Origin: Prostheceraeus crozeri | Lineage: Eukaryota; Platyhelminthes; Polycladida; Euryleptidae | Length of the DNA stretch: 64,000 bases | Direction of reading: 5' to 3' | Assembly: GCA_907163375.1 (NCBI GenBank) | Contig: CAJQUW010000477.1 | Location: forward strand, 1-64,000 | Part shown: piece after piece, positions 55,310 to 64,000 of the stretch | How positions within the stretch are numbered: position 1 is the first letter of the stretch | How the letters are laid out: the number at the start of each line of letters is the position of its first letter | Translations under genes and position numbers: made by a program | The notes under the pieces: generated by a model | Told to the model about the DNA's origin: nothing | Databases searched by the model: none | The model's input: only the letters and a program-made list of their open reading frames with translations

Positions 55310-57742
55310 ATAACCGCTCTTTGACAACTTTTTGAAATGCATTTAATGAAATGAATTCAATTGGGTTGTTTTCAATTAAAACTTTCATGAGGCTGTAATT
55401 TAGGTCCACTTTTTGATGTTGATTCTTTCGTGATCCAGCAAGCAGATGTACTTTATTTCTGTTAGAAATTAATATGTTCAATTTTTTGGGCGGTTAAATG
55501 ATTAAAACCCTATTGTGGACAATGTATGCACTATTTGTTTGCGTAGCACGTACTTCTCAAGGGCTCTATCAGGCTATGTATCGCTGATTTAGAGAGGGAG
55601 GAGATGAATTACATGCATATACACAACTGCGTGAAGCCCGTGAACACAGGGCTGGAGAAACACTTGTGTACGATAAACCGGAAAGACAAATAGCGTGATA
55701 TGACAGCTATGACTGTTGCCTAAACTAATGATTCAGTGCTAAATCAGTACTGAAATTATTACTGATCGGTATACTGTTTCCTACCTCGGTTTCCACTAAT
55801 TAAAAAACTACTTACTGAAATTATTACTGATCAGTATACTGTTTCCTACCTCGGTTTCCACTAATTAAAAAACTACTGAAATTATTACTGATCAGTACAC
55901 TGTTTCCTACCTCGGTTTCCACTAATGAAAAAACTACTGAACATTGATATTAGTCTTGCAGAATTTCATTTTAAAATGATTAGGGATTCCTGCGTCACAA
56001 TTTTTTCTCTACTACCGTCTATCTCGCCCCCATCTTTTAATATCTATTTTCGCATTACATAACGGCATGATTGTTAAAGACAGTTCCTTATTTTTTCGAA
56101 TGTTTGTTTGAAAATTAATGCCGTACATCGCAATATACGTTCATAATTTCTTATCAAAGAATCAAGATGCGGTTCTGATTATCGGACTATTTGACGCTAA
56201 TGCTTCGAAATGTTAACTTGAGAAATATCCCATTTTGTGAAAACATGAAGGATAATATCAAATCCAAAGACTGACAAAAATCGGCTTTTCATAATCAAAC
56301 GTGAAACCGCCAGTATCAATGTCGTCACGGTCATCACTCACTTCGCCGGTTGAAATATGATCAGAGTCATAGACAGTCATTGTTTCTCGGTCAACGTCCG
56401 AATAATGTTCGAGATCATCACGGTTTACTTCCGTCTCAATAAAATTATCAGATTCCAAAAGCAGATTTGAAGAATCAACTGATAATAATCTGAAAACCGT
56501 CGCTTCTTACGTTGATTTCTTGTTTCCATTGTTGACAGCTATCAATGAAAGCACTAACTGTTATCGTACCTTCCCTTTCTGCTTTTGTGTAAGTTACACG
56601 TACACGATGGTTTGAAGAAGTTTATTTGCGCCTGCAGCCGCAAACTACTCGAAGTAAGTTAATTAGACGCTTCTGTCGTCAACCCACAGTGTTTTTCCTG
56701 ATTGACCCACGACCAGGGAAGTGACGCAGGCAATCTAATTACTTGCGTGCATGCTTGTGCGCTGGTGTTCGCCAGGTTGTGGTTAGAGCGATGGTGATCG
56801 ATGACGGCAAAAGATAGATGCAGATATACACAAAGGAACCAATTGGCGTTCAGTGTAATGATTCAAAAGATGCTTATAGAAAATGTGTAGTAACGATTTC
56901 GGATCAGAATGCAATGGAAGCAATTCCTTCCAACCGAAGAATCGACAGCCTGCAGCAGCAGAAACGAGGAGGAGGAAAAGAAAGATCGAGTCAGTGATGA
57001 ACTACATCAACTACGGAAAATTGTCCGGGATTTGGAAGAGTAAAATGGTTAGTCTACATGAATTCAGCTTAATGTCAGTTAAGTTTTAACAACTTCAACA
57101 TCTTCAGTTCTATAACAGAAAAGTATAATTTTGATTTTAGAAATTACGTATTTGATTTAGTATATACTGATAGAAGCGTGATTATTTCCCTATAATCAAC
57201 GTGTAAATCGACCTGCAGGCAAGACACATACTCACAATACATGGGCAATATATAGTAGCCTGGAATATTTGAAGGGTGTTTTATTTACTTACCTTAACAG
57301 AAGTAAATGACATAAAGATAATTCTTATGTTGTCTGAAATGATATAAGCTCTGTGTTGTATATACAGTATGCAACAATATACAGCCCATTGAGTTGTGGC
57401 ACATACTATTTACATACTACTGTGAAAGATAGATAAATTCATACTTCAAGTTTAGATCACTAATCAATAGCAAATTGATGCGTATTGTGAATTCTGCATC
57501 AAGCAGAATGTCTTTCTGTGAAAAGTAATACAGTGGAAGCCGCTTAATGGAATTACACTTGTCCCTCCACATTTGAGTCAATTATCCGGCTGATTCAATT
57601 ACGCGAAATTATGAAATACATGTATATTTTCCCTAATAATGAAGACAAAATGCTACGGAAAACTATATACACGGATACATAACATTGGGAACCTTAGAGA
57701 CCGTAGGTCAGCGATGTTACACGACCTGCATATAGAGCAATT
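55310..57742. other. intergenic stretch with a short tandem repeat
   Basis: About 2.4 kb with no recognised gene. A minus-strand frame at 56258-56458 encodes an acidic 66-residue peptide (ETEVNRDDLEHYSDVDRETM) and a plus-strand frame at 56883-57089 a basic RRRKRK-containing peptide; either could be an exon, but nothing supports it further. CAGTGGAAGCCGCTTAATGG at about 57532 resembles a single Tigger-type terminus. A three-copy repeat at 55749-55940 is listed separately. Confidence 0.5.
55749..55940. repeat. tandem repeat, three copies of about 61-65 bp
   Basis: Copies start at about 55749, 55814 and 55875. Each reads ACTGAAATTATTACTGATC, then ACTGTTTCCTACCTCGG and TTTCCACTAAT with an A run. 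The second and third contain the perfect palindrome ACTGATCAGT. A further partial copy follows. Confidence 0.85.
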
Positions 57743-58272
57743 CATGTGACGGCATATTTTGTTGCTAGACTGTTACTTCACCCTGAACCTGCTGTAACAT
57801 CTTCCACTTGCAACATGCCATGAGGTGATGTCATGTGATGTGGGAAAATGGATGAATGCGGCCGGTTTGGAGCGTTTTGTGGCATTATTTCTTGTAATCC
57901 TTCGGAATCGATATGAATCTGCCGGTGAATTGCATGGAAATGCGCGCGCGTGCGTGATGATGAGTAGTGTCATGTGCATCATCCTATTTTCTTCATCTTC
58001 GCCATTATCTCCAGTTCCATGTTGAAACTCTTCTTGTTTCTTTTTCTACTCACGAATAGTTTCTTCGAGAGTTCTTCTGAGATACTCAATATAATCAGTG
58101 TAACGAACATTCTCAAACGTTATTCACATGTTCTCCCACACATCGAAGAAATTGATTTCAGCGTTAAATTATTTCCAGCAGAACAGTTTTTCTCCAGTCA
58201 ATGAAGACATCTTGGAGTTTCTTGCCATGAGTTGTCCATGACACAAGAATCTTGCTGCATTAAGGTTGTGTT
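57743..58272. repeat. array monomer 1, shared part
   Basis: First copy of the shared 530-base part. Two short frames (minus 57773-57982 and plus 57974-58204) are repeated in most monomers but overlap and resemble no known protein, so I do not call them genes. Confidence 0.85.
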
Positions 58273-58286
58273 CTGGAGCTATTGCT

Positions 58287-59771
58287 CTATTTCATGAATC
58301 TTGAAAGCCCAGGTAGCGGTTGTGGAATGTCTTTCAGTTGTTGCGCTTCAGCGACAGGAATGCCTCCCTCATTCAAGAATCGGGTGGACTGCAGTATAAG
58401 TTCGGGATAAAATGCACGTAATTCGAAGGGCGGAGCGGGTGGTGAAGTTGCAGGCGGATCGGAGACATTGGAAAACTCGCGGTCTCTGAGGCGTTTCACT
58501 CTCTGATATGTAGGATATGGGTCTTATGGAACTTACTGGCGAGAGATAGGTGGCCAAAAAGGGCTGCTTCCTGCCAGTCGAGGTCATGGCGGTGGCGTCC
58601 AGTTCCGCCCAATGCAGCGATCTGAGGGGTGGCGGCAAGTTGCCGGATAGTAAGCTCGAGACGATGCCAGTGTTCGACTTGGGAGGGATGGAGGCCGATG
58701 GAGGTGAGGACTTCCGCGTTTTCAGAGAAATATAAGGTCAGGAAGCGGGGGTAGGAGTCCAAGTTTTCAGTTTCTTTTCGGAAACAGACGTTGTCGACCA
58801 TTATCTCTGGCAGCTGCGTAGATGAGGAATCATGCTGGCGATCGGGTTCTCCTTTTTCATCTGGCGGTCGTGCCATCGCCTGAGGTGGATATGTTTGTCT
58901 TGACCTCGCCACGGAGCCGGGGAGGTTCTGAGTAGCTACAGAAACCAAGGCTGTTGCTGAAGCTGCAGCTGCCGATGCGGTTGGGGAGACCGGTCTTGGG
59001 GGCTTTTTGGGGCAGTAGGACATCATACGGTGTTAATGGCGACTGGCTCCGGTTGGTCAGGCCATCGGATGGGGGACGGCAGTTCCGCGAGTCGGCTGGA
59101 AGCTGTAGTGGAAGATCCATCAGGGGGCGAATTGAGCGGTGGTTAGGCGGGCGCGGTTGGTGTGGAGGCTGACGGTGTCGCTTGAGAGGCTGGAACGGGC
59201 GAAGTGGAGGCCGGATTCGAAACAGGAGAGGTGGAAGGCGACTGGAAGGGGCTGGCGGTGAGGGGTCCAACCGGATATTCCAGTTGGAGGTCCTTAAGTT
59301 GGGGAATTGGTGGCGGCGGGAGGAGTTCGATGTCGGGTTCTTGTACGGATAGAGATTGTACGGATAGAGATTCAGGTTCTTGCGGACTGCGTTATGAGCC
59401 GATCCAAGAGAGATGTCCGCTTCTTGGGACAAGCGTCGAAGGGACTTGCTTGGGCTATTGGTCATTGCCTCAGAAATCGCATCCATCTTTTCAGCGTTCA
59501 AAACTGATGGTCTGCCTGATCGGTCTGCGTCGTGAACCGATCCGGTCTCTCTGAACTTGGCTATCAGGCTTCTGACAGAATTTCTGTGTGGAGGATCTTC
59601 ATTTAGAAAAGCCTCTTCGAATCGTTTTCGAACCTCATCTGTGTATTGCCCATTACAGCGAAACGTGTGTTCAACCAGGAATGTTCTCTGTTGCACAGTC
59701 AAGACCATTTTGTCAAGAATGAAATTGAACAGCGAAAACAGTGACTCATTGTATTCTCGAGCATCGTTCAA
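58287..59771 (-). pseudogene. array gene copy A: HTH plus proline-rich plus unknown C-terminal region
   Basis: Minus-strand gene of a long monomer. The first part (MVLTVQQRTFLVEHTFRC from about 59708) is a mariner/IS630-type helix-turn-helix (DUF4817-like): DEVRKRFEEAF, SVRSLIAKFRETGSV, then DRSGRPSVLN and ISLGSAHNAVRKNLNLYPY. No DDE catalytic core follows. Instead comes a long proline- and serine-rich region (about 59400-58950), then a well-formed segment DNVCFRKETENLDSYPRFLT, HPSQVEHWHRLELTIRQLAA, DWQEAALFGHLSLAS (58790-58540), and a final piece VKRLRDREFSNVSDPPATSP ending FMK at 58287. Several frame changes lie in G/C runs. Function unknown; it may be a captured transposase DNA-binding domain. 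Confidence 0.55.
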
Positions 59772-59902
59772 GCCATCAGTTGCCTATTCACAGATAATCG
59801 TACATCAAGCAATGCAATATTAACTGATCGATGCATTAGACATGAATGTAGTCATTGTTTACTGAGTAACTTGGTCATAAATTACGATAATCAGGTGCAC
59901 AT

Positions 59903-60540
59903 CATGTGACGGCATATTTCGTAGCTAGACTGTTTGCTACTTCATCCTGAACCTGCTGTAGCATCTTCCACTTGCAACATGCCATGAGGTGACGTCATGT
60001 GATGTGTGAAAATGGATGAATGCGGCCGGTTTGGAGCGTTTAGTGGCACTATTTCTTGTAATCCTTCGGAATCGATATGAATCTGCCGGTGAATTGCATG
60101 GAAATGCGCGCGCGTGCGTGATGATGAGTAGTGTCATGTGCATCATCCTATTTTCTTCATCTTCGCCATTATCTCCAGTTCCATGTTGAAACTCTTCTTG
60201 TTTCTTTTTCTACTCACGAATAGTTTCTTCGAGAGTTCTTCTGAGATACTCAATATAATCAGTGTAACGAACATTCTCAAACGTTATTCACATGTTCTCC
60301 CACACATCGAAGAAATTGATTTCAGCGTTGAATTATTTCCAGCAGAACAGTTTTTCTCCAGTCAATGAAGACATCTTGGAGTTTCTTGCCATGAGTTGTC
60401 CATGACACAAGAATCTTGCTGCATTAAGGTTGTATTCTGTAGGTATTATTCGACCTATGTGAGTAATTACTTCCTCCAACGTTTGACTTGGTCACACTTG
60501 TATTTGCCATGTGGTTACACGACCTGCATGTAGAGCAATT
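59903..60540. repeat. array short monomer 2
   Basis: A 638-base monomer with the variant start CATATTTCGTAGCTAG. Its tail contains TATTATTCGACCTATGTGAG and TACACGACCTGCATGTAGAG, absent from long monomers. No gene. Confidence 0.85.
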
Positions 60541-61175
60541 CATGTGACGGCATATTTTGTTGCTAGCTTGTTACTTCACCCTGAACCTGCTGTAACATCT
60601 TCCACTTGCAACATGCCATGAGGTGATGTCATGTGATGTGTGAAAATGGATGAATGCGGCCGGTTTGGAGCGTTTAGTGGCACTATTTCTTGTAATCCTT
60701 CGGAATCGATATGAATCTGCCGGTGAATTGCATGGAAATGCGCGCGCGTGCGTGATGATGAGTAGTGTCATGTGCATCATCCTATTTTCTTCATCTTCGC
60801 CATTATCTCCAGTTCCATGTTGAAACTCTTCTTGTTTCTTTTTCTACTCACGAATAGTTTCTTCGAGAGTTCTTCTGAGATACTCAATATAATCAGTGTA
60901 ACGAACATTCTCAAACGTTATTCACATGTTCTCCCCACACATCGAAGAAATTGATTTCAGCGTTAAATTATTTCCAGCAGAACAGTTTTTCTCCAGTCAA
61001 TGAAGACATCTTGGAGTTTCTTGCCATGAGTTGTCCATGACACAAGAATCTTGCTGCATTAAGGTTGTATTCTGTAGGTATTATTCGACCTATGTGAGTA
61101 ATTACTTCCTCCAACGTTTGACTTGGTCACACTTGTATTTGCCATGTGGTTACACGACCTGCATGTAGAGCAATT
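60541..61175. repeat. array short monomer 3
   Basis: A 635-base monomer very similar to monomer 2, with the same tail. No gene. Confidence 0.85.
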
Positions 61176-61705
61176 CATGTGACGGCATATTTTGTTGCTA
61201 GCTTGTTACTTCACCCTGAACCTGCTGTAACATCTTCCACTTGCAACATGCCATGAGGTGATGTCATGTGATGTGGGAAAATGGATGAATGCGGCCGGTT
61301 TGGAGCGTTTTGTGGCATTATTTCTTGTAATCCTTCGGAATCGATATGAATCTGCCGGTGAATTGCATGGAAATGCGCGCGTGGGTGATGATGAGTAGTG
61401 TCATGTGCATCATCCTATTTTCTTCATCTTCGCCATTATCTCCAGTTCCATGTTGAAACTCTTCTTGTTTCTTTTTCTACTCACGAATAGTTTCTTCGAG
61501 AGTTCTTCTGAGATACTCAATATAATCAGTGTAACGAACATCCTTAAACGTTATTCACATGTTCTCCCACACATCGAAGAAATTGATTTCAGCGTTTAAA
61601 TTATTTCCAGCAGAACAGTTTTTTCTCCAGTCAATGAAGACATCTTGGAGTTTCTTGCCATGAGTTGTCCATGACACAAGAATCTTGCTGCACTAAGGTT
61701 GTGTT
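61176..61705. repeat. array monomer 4, shared part
   Basis: The shared part of the second long monomer, with a slightly shorter GCGCGCGTGG run. It leads into gene copy B. Confidence 0.85.
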
Positions 61706-61719
61706 CTGGAGCTATTGCT

Positions 61720-63201
61720 CTATTTCATGAATCTTGAAAGCCCAGGTAGCGGTTGTGGAATGTCTTTCAGTTGTTGCGCTTCAGCGACAGGAATGCCTCC
61801 CTCATTCAAGAATCGGGTGGACTGCAGTATAAGTTCGGGATAAAATGCACGTAATTCGAAGGGCGGAGCGGGTGGTGAAGTTGCAGGCGGATCGGAGACA
61901 TTGGAAAACTCGCGGTCTCTGAGGCGTTTCACTCTCTGATATGTAGGATATGGGTCTTATGGAACTTACTGGCGAGAGATAGGTGGCCAAAAAGGGCTGC
62001 TTCCTGCCAGTCGAGGTCATGGCGGTGGCGTCCAGTTCCGCCCAATGCAGCGATCTGAGGGTGGCGGCAAGTTGCCGGATAGTAAGCTCGAGACGATGCC
62101 AGTGTTCGACTTGGGAGGGATGAGGCCGATGGAGGTGAGGACTTCCGCGTTTTCAGAGAAATATAAGGTCAGGAAGCGGGGGTAGGAGTCCAAGTTTTCA
62201 GTTTCTTTTCGGAAACAGACGTTGTCGACCATTATCTCTGGCAGGCTGCGTAGATGAGGAATCATGCTGGCGATCGGGTTCTCCTTTTTCATCTGGCGGT
62301 CGTGCCATCGCCTGAGGTGGATATGTTTGTCTTGACCTCGCCACGGAGCCGGGGAGGTCTGAGTAGCTACAGAAACCAAGGCTGTTGCTGAAGCTGCAGC
62401 TGCCGATGCGGTTGGGGAGACCGGTCTTGGGGCTTTTTGGGGCAGTAGGACATCATACGGTGTTAATGGCGACTGGCTCCGGTTGGTCAGGCCATCGGAT
62501 GGGGGACGGCAGTTCCGCGAGTCGGCTGGAAGCTGTAGTGGAAGATCCATCAGGGGCGAATTGAGCGGTGGTTAGGCGGGCGCGGTTGGTGTGGAGGCTG
62601 ACGGTGTCGCTTGAGAGGCTGGAACGGGGCGAAGTGGAGGCCGGATTCGAAACAGGAGAGGTGGAAGGCGACTGGAAGGGGCTGGCGGTGAGGGGTCCAA
62701 CCGGATATTCCAGTTGGAGGTCCTTAAGTTGGGGAATTGGTGGCGGCGGGAGGAGTTCGATGTCGGGTTCTTGTACGGATAGAGATTGTACGGATAGAGA
62801 TTCAGGTTCTTGCGCACTGCGTTATGAGCCGATCCAAGAGAGATGTCCGCTTCTTGGGACAAGCGTCGAAGGGACTTGCTTGGGCTATTGGTCATTGCCT
62901 CAGAAATCGCATCCATCTTTTCAGCGTTCAAAACTGATGGTCTGCCTGATCTGTCTGAGTCGTGAACCGATCCTGTCTCTCTGAACTTGGCTATCAGGCT
63001 TCTGACAGAATTTCTGTGTGGAGGATCTTCATTTGGAAAAGCCTCTTCGAATCGTTTTCGAACCTCATCTGTGTATTGCCCATTACAGCGAAACGTGTGT
63101 TCAACCAGGAATGTTCTCTGTTGCACAGTCAAGACCATTTTGTCAAGAATGAAATTGAACAGCGAAAACAGTGACTCATTGTATTCTCGAGCATCGTTCA
63201 A
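61720..63201 (-). pseudogene. array gene copy B: HTH plus proline-rich plus unknown C-terminal region
   Basis: Second copy of the array gene, colinear with copy A. The helix-turn-helix part (63138-62780) is open and differs by a few residues (EEAFPNED here, EEAFLNED in A; HDSD against HDAD). The following proline-rich region reads MDLPLQLPADSRNCRPPSDG to DVLLPQKAPRPVSPTAS in one frame, which copy A splits between two frames. Conversely the VEHWHRLELTIRQLAA segment is open in A but shifted in B. The differences between copies are mostly one-base changes in G runs. The C-terminal VKRLRDREF to FMK part (61932-61720) is the same in both. Confidence 0.55.
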
Positions 63202-63332
63202 GCCATCAGTTGCCTATTCACAGATAATCGTACATCAAACAATGCAATATTAACTGATCGATGCATTAGACATGAATGTAGTCATTGTTTACTGAGTAAC
63301 TTGGTCATAAATTACGATAATCAGGTGCACAT

Positions 63333-63970
63333 CATGTGACGGCATATTTTGTAGCTAGACTGTTTGCTACTTCATCCTGAACCTGCTGTAGCATCTTCCA
63401 CTTGCAACATGCCATGAGGTGACGTCATGTGATGTGTGAAAATGGATGAATGCGGCCGGTTTGGAGCGTTTAGTGGCACTATTTCTTGTAATCCTTCGGA
63501 ATCAATATGAATCTGCCGGTGAATTGCATGGAAATGCGCGCGCGTGCGTGATGATGAGTAGTGTCATGTGCATCATCCTATTTTCTTCATCTTCGCCATT
63601 ATCTCCAGTTCCATGTTGAAACTCTTCTTGTTTCTTTTTCTACTCACGAATAGTTTCTTCGAGAGTTCTTCTGAGATACTCAATATAATCAGTGTAACGA
63701 ACATTCTCAAACGTTATTCACATGTTCTCCCACACATCGAAGAAATTGATTTCAGCGTTGAATTATTTCCAGCAGAACAGTTTTTCTCCAGTCAATGAAG
63801 ACATCTTGGAGTTTCTTGCCATGAGTTGTCCATGACACAAGAATCTTGCTGCATTAAGGTTGTGTTCTGTAGGTATTATTCGACCTATGTGAGTAATTAC
63901 TTCCTCCAACGTTTGACTTGGTCACACTTGTATTTGCCATGTGGTTACACGACCTGCATGTAGAGCAATT
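63333..63970. repeat. array short monomer 5
   Basis: A 638-base monomer following the second long unit, nearly the same as monomer 2, so the long-short pair itself is repeated. A sixth monomer starts at 63971 and runs out of the window. Confidence 0.85.
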
Positions 63971-64000
63971 CATGTGACGGCATATTTTGTTGCTAGCTTG

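Larger units (their letters stand above)
57743..64000. repeat. higher-order tandem array of short and long monomers
   Basis: The start word CATGTGACGGCATATTT recurs at 57743, 59903, 60541, 61176, 63333 and 63971, giving intervals of 2160, 638, 635, 2157 and 638 bases. All monomers share a first part of about 530 bases (with GCGCGCGCGTGCGTGATGAT and AGTGTCATGTGCATCATCCT). Short monomers then have a tail of about 100 bases; long ones have a gene-bearing segment of about 1.6 kb. The order is long, short, short, long, short, then cut by the window end. Same orientation throughout. Confidence 0.93.

Noticed and set aside
57532-57620. CAGTGGAAGCCGCTTAATGG, resembling a Tigger-type terminus
   Set aside because: Only one end is visible and no transposase or TA-flanked partner was found, so I do not list it as an element.
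57773-57982. Minus-strand 69-codon frame repeated in monomers 1, 2 and 3
   Set aside because: No domain recognised, and conservation is explained by the tandem array. Monomer 4 does not keep it open at the same length.
57974-58204. Hydrophobic 76-codon frame repeated in every array monomer on the plus strand
   Set aside because: It overlaps another conserved frame on the minus strand, starts at an arbitrary Met and resembles no known protein. Its repetition follows from the DNA repeat itself, so it is not evidence of coding.
1-64000. CRISPR arrays, rRNA, tRNA and bacterial operon features
   Set aside because: No evenly spaced short repeats with unique spacers, no recognisable RNA gene and no operon-like coding density. 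All coding signals are of eukaryotic transposon type.

Overview
The window looks like an AT-rich animal genome, probably an invertebrate. Almost every recognisable coding segment belongs to a eukaryotic transposable element: Ty3/gypsy-type retroelement fossils, pogo/Tigger-like, IS630/mariner-like, Tc1, mariner, piggyBac, PIF/Harbinger and hAT. I recognise no ordinary single-copy host gene, RNA gene, CRISPR array or bacterial-type operon.

Layout. (1) 15-4840: an old LTR retrotransposon on the minus strand, bracketed by two 249-bp LTRs and a 4-bp CCAA target duplication, with an extraordinary C-depleted, G/T-rich tract at about 841-1480. (2) 6247-10695: a second, unrelated broken gypsy-type fossil without visible LTRs. 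(3) 10.7-13.9 kb: AT-rich non-coding sequence with a piggyBac-like terminus. (4) 13941 to about 18000: a decayed IS630/mariner-like element into which a pogo-like transposon (14082-17056, TA duplication) appears to have inserted. (5) 19547-30870: a second pogo-like element split by a piggyBac (20078-22986), a structurally complete two-gene Harbinger (24218-28327, TAA duplication) and a Tc1 (about 29237-30615). (6) 30264-55290: a nearly identical direct duplication of about 13.4 kb. Each unit holds a Tc1 remnant, the right end of the pogo element, a hAT with an 8-bp target duplication, a piggyBac and a truncated Harbinger. Only unit 1 carries a mariner (37159-38893), which has an intact 350-aa transposase and perfect 140-bp inverted repeats; unit 2 preserves the exact empty TA site. 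(7) 57743-64000: a higher-order tandem array of roughly 636-bp short monomers and 2.16-kb long monomers. The long ones carry a minus-strand gene that joins a transposase-type helix-turn-helix to a proline-rich region and an unrecognised C-terminal region.

How the parts relate. The nesting gives a relative order: the mariner-like element predates pogo 1; pogo 2 predates the Harbinger, piggyBac and Tc1 inside it; the hAT, piggyBac and Harbinger of the repeated unit predate the duplication. The mariner either inserted afterwards or differs between two alleles. By eye the two units differ by only about fifteen substitutions plus a few small indels, so they are either a very recent tandem duplication or two haplotypes joined by the assembler. 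Homopolymer-length differences between repeat copies suggest that some apparent frameshifts are sequencing errors.
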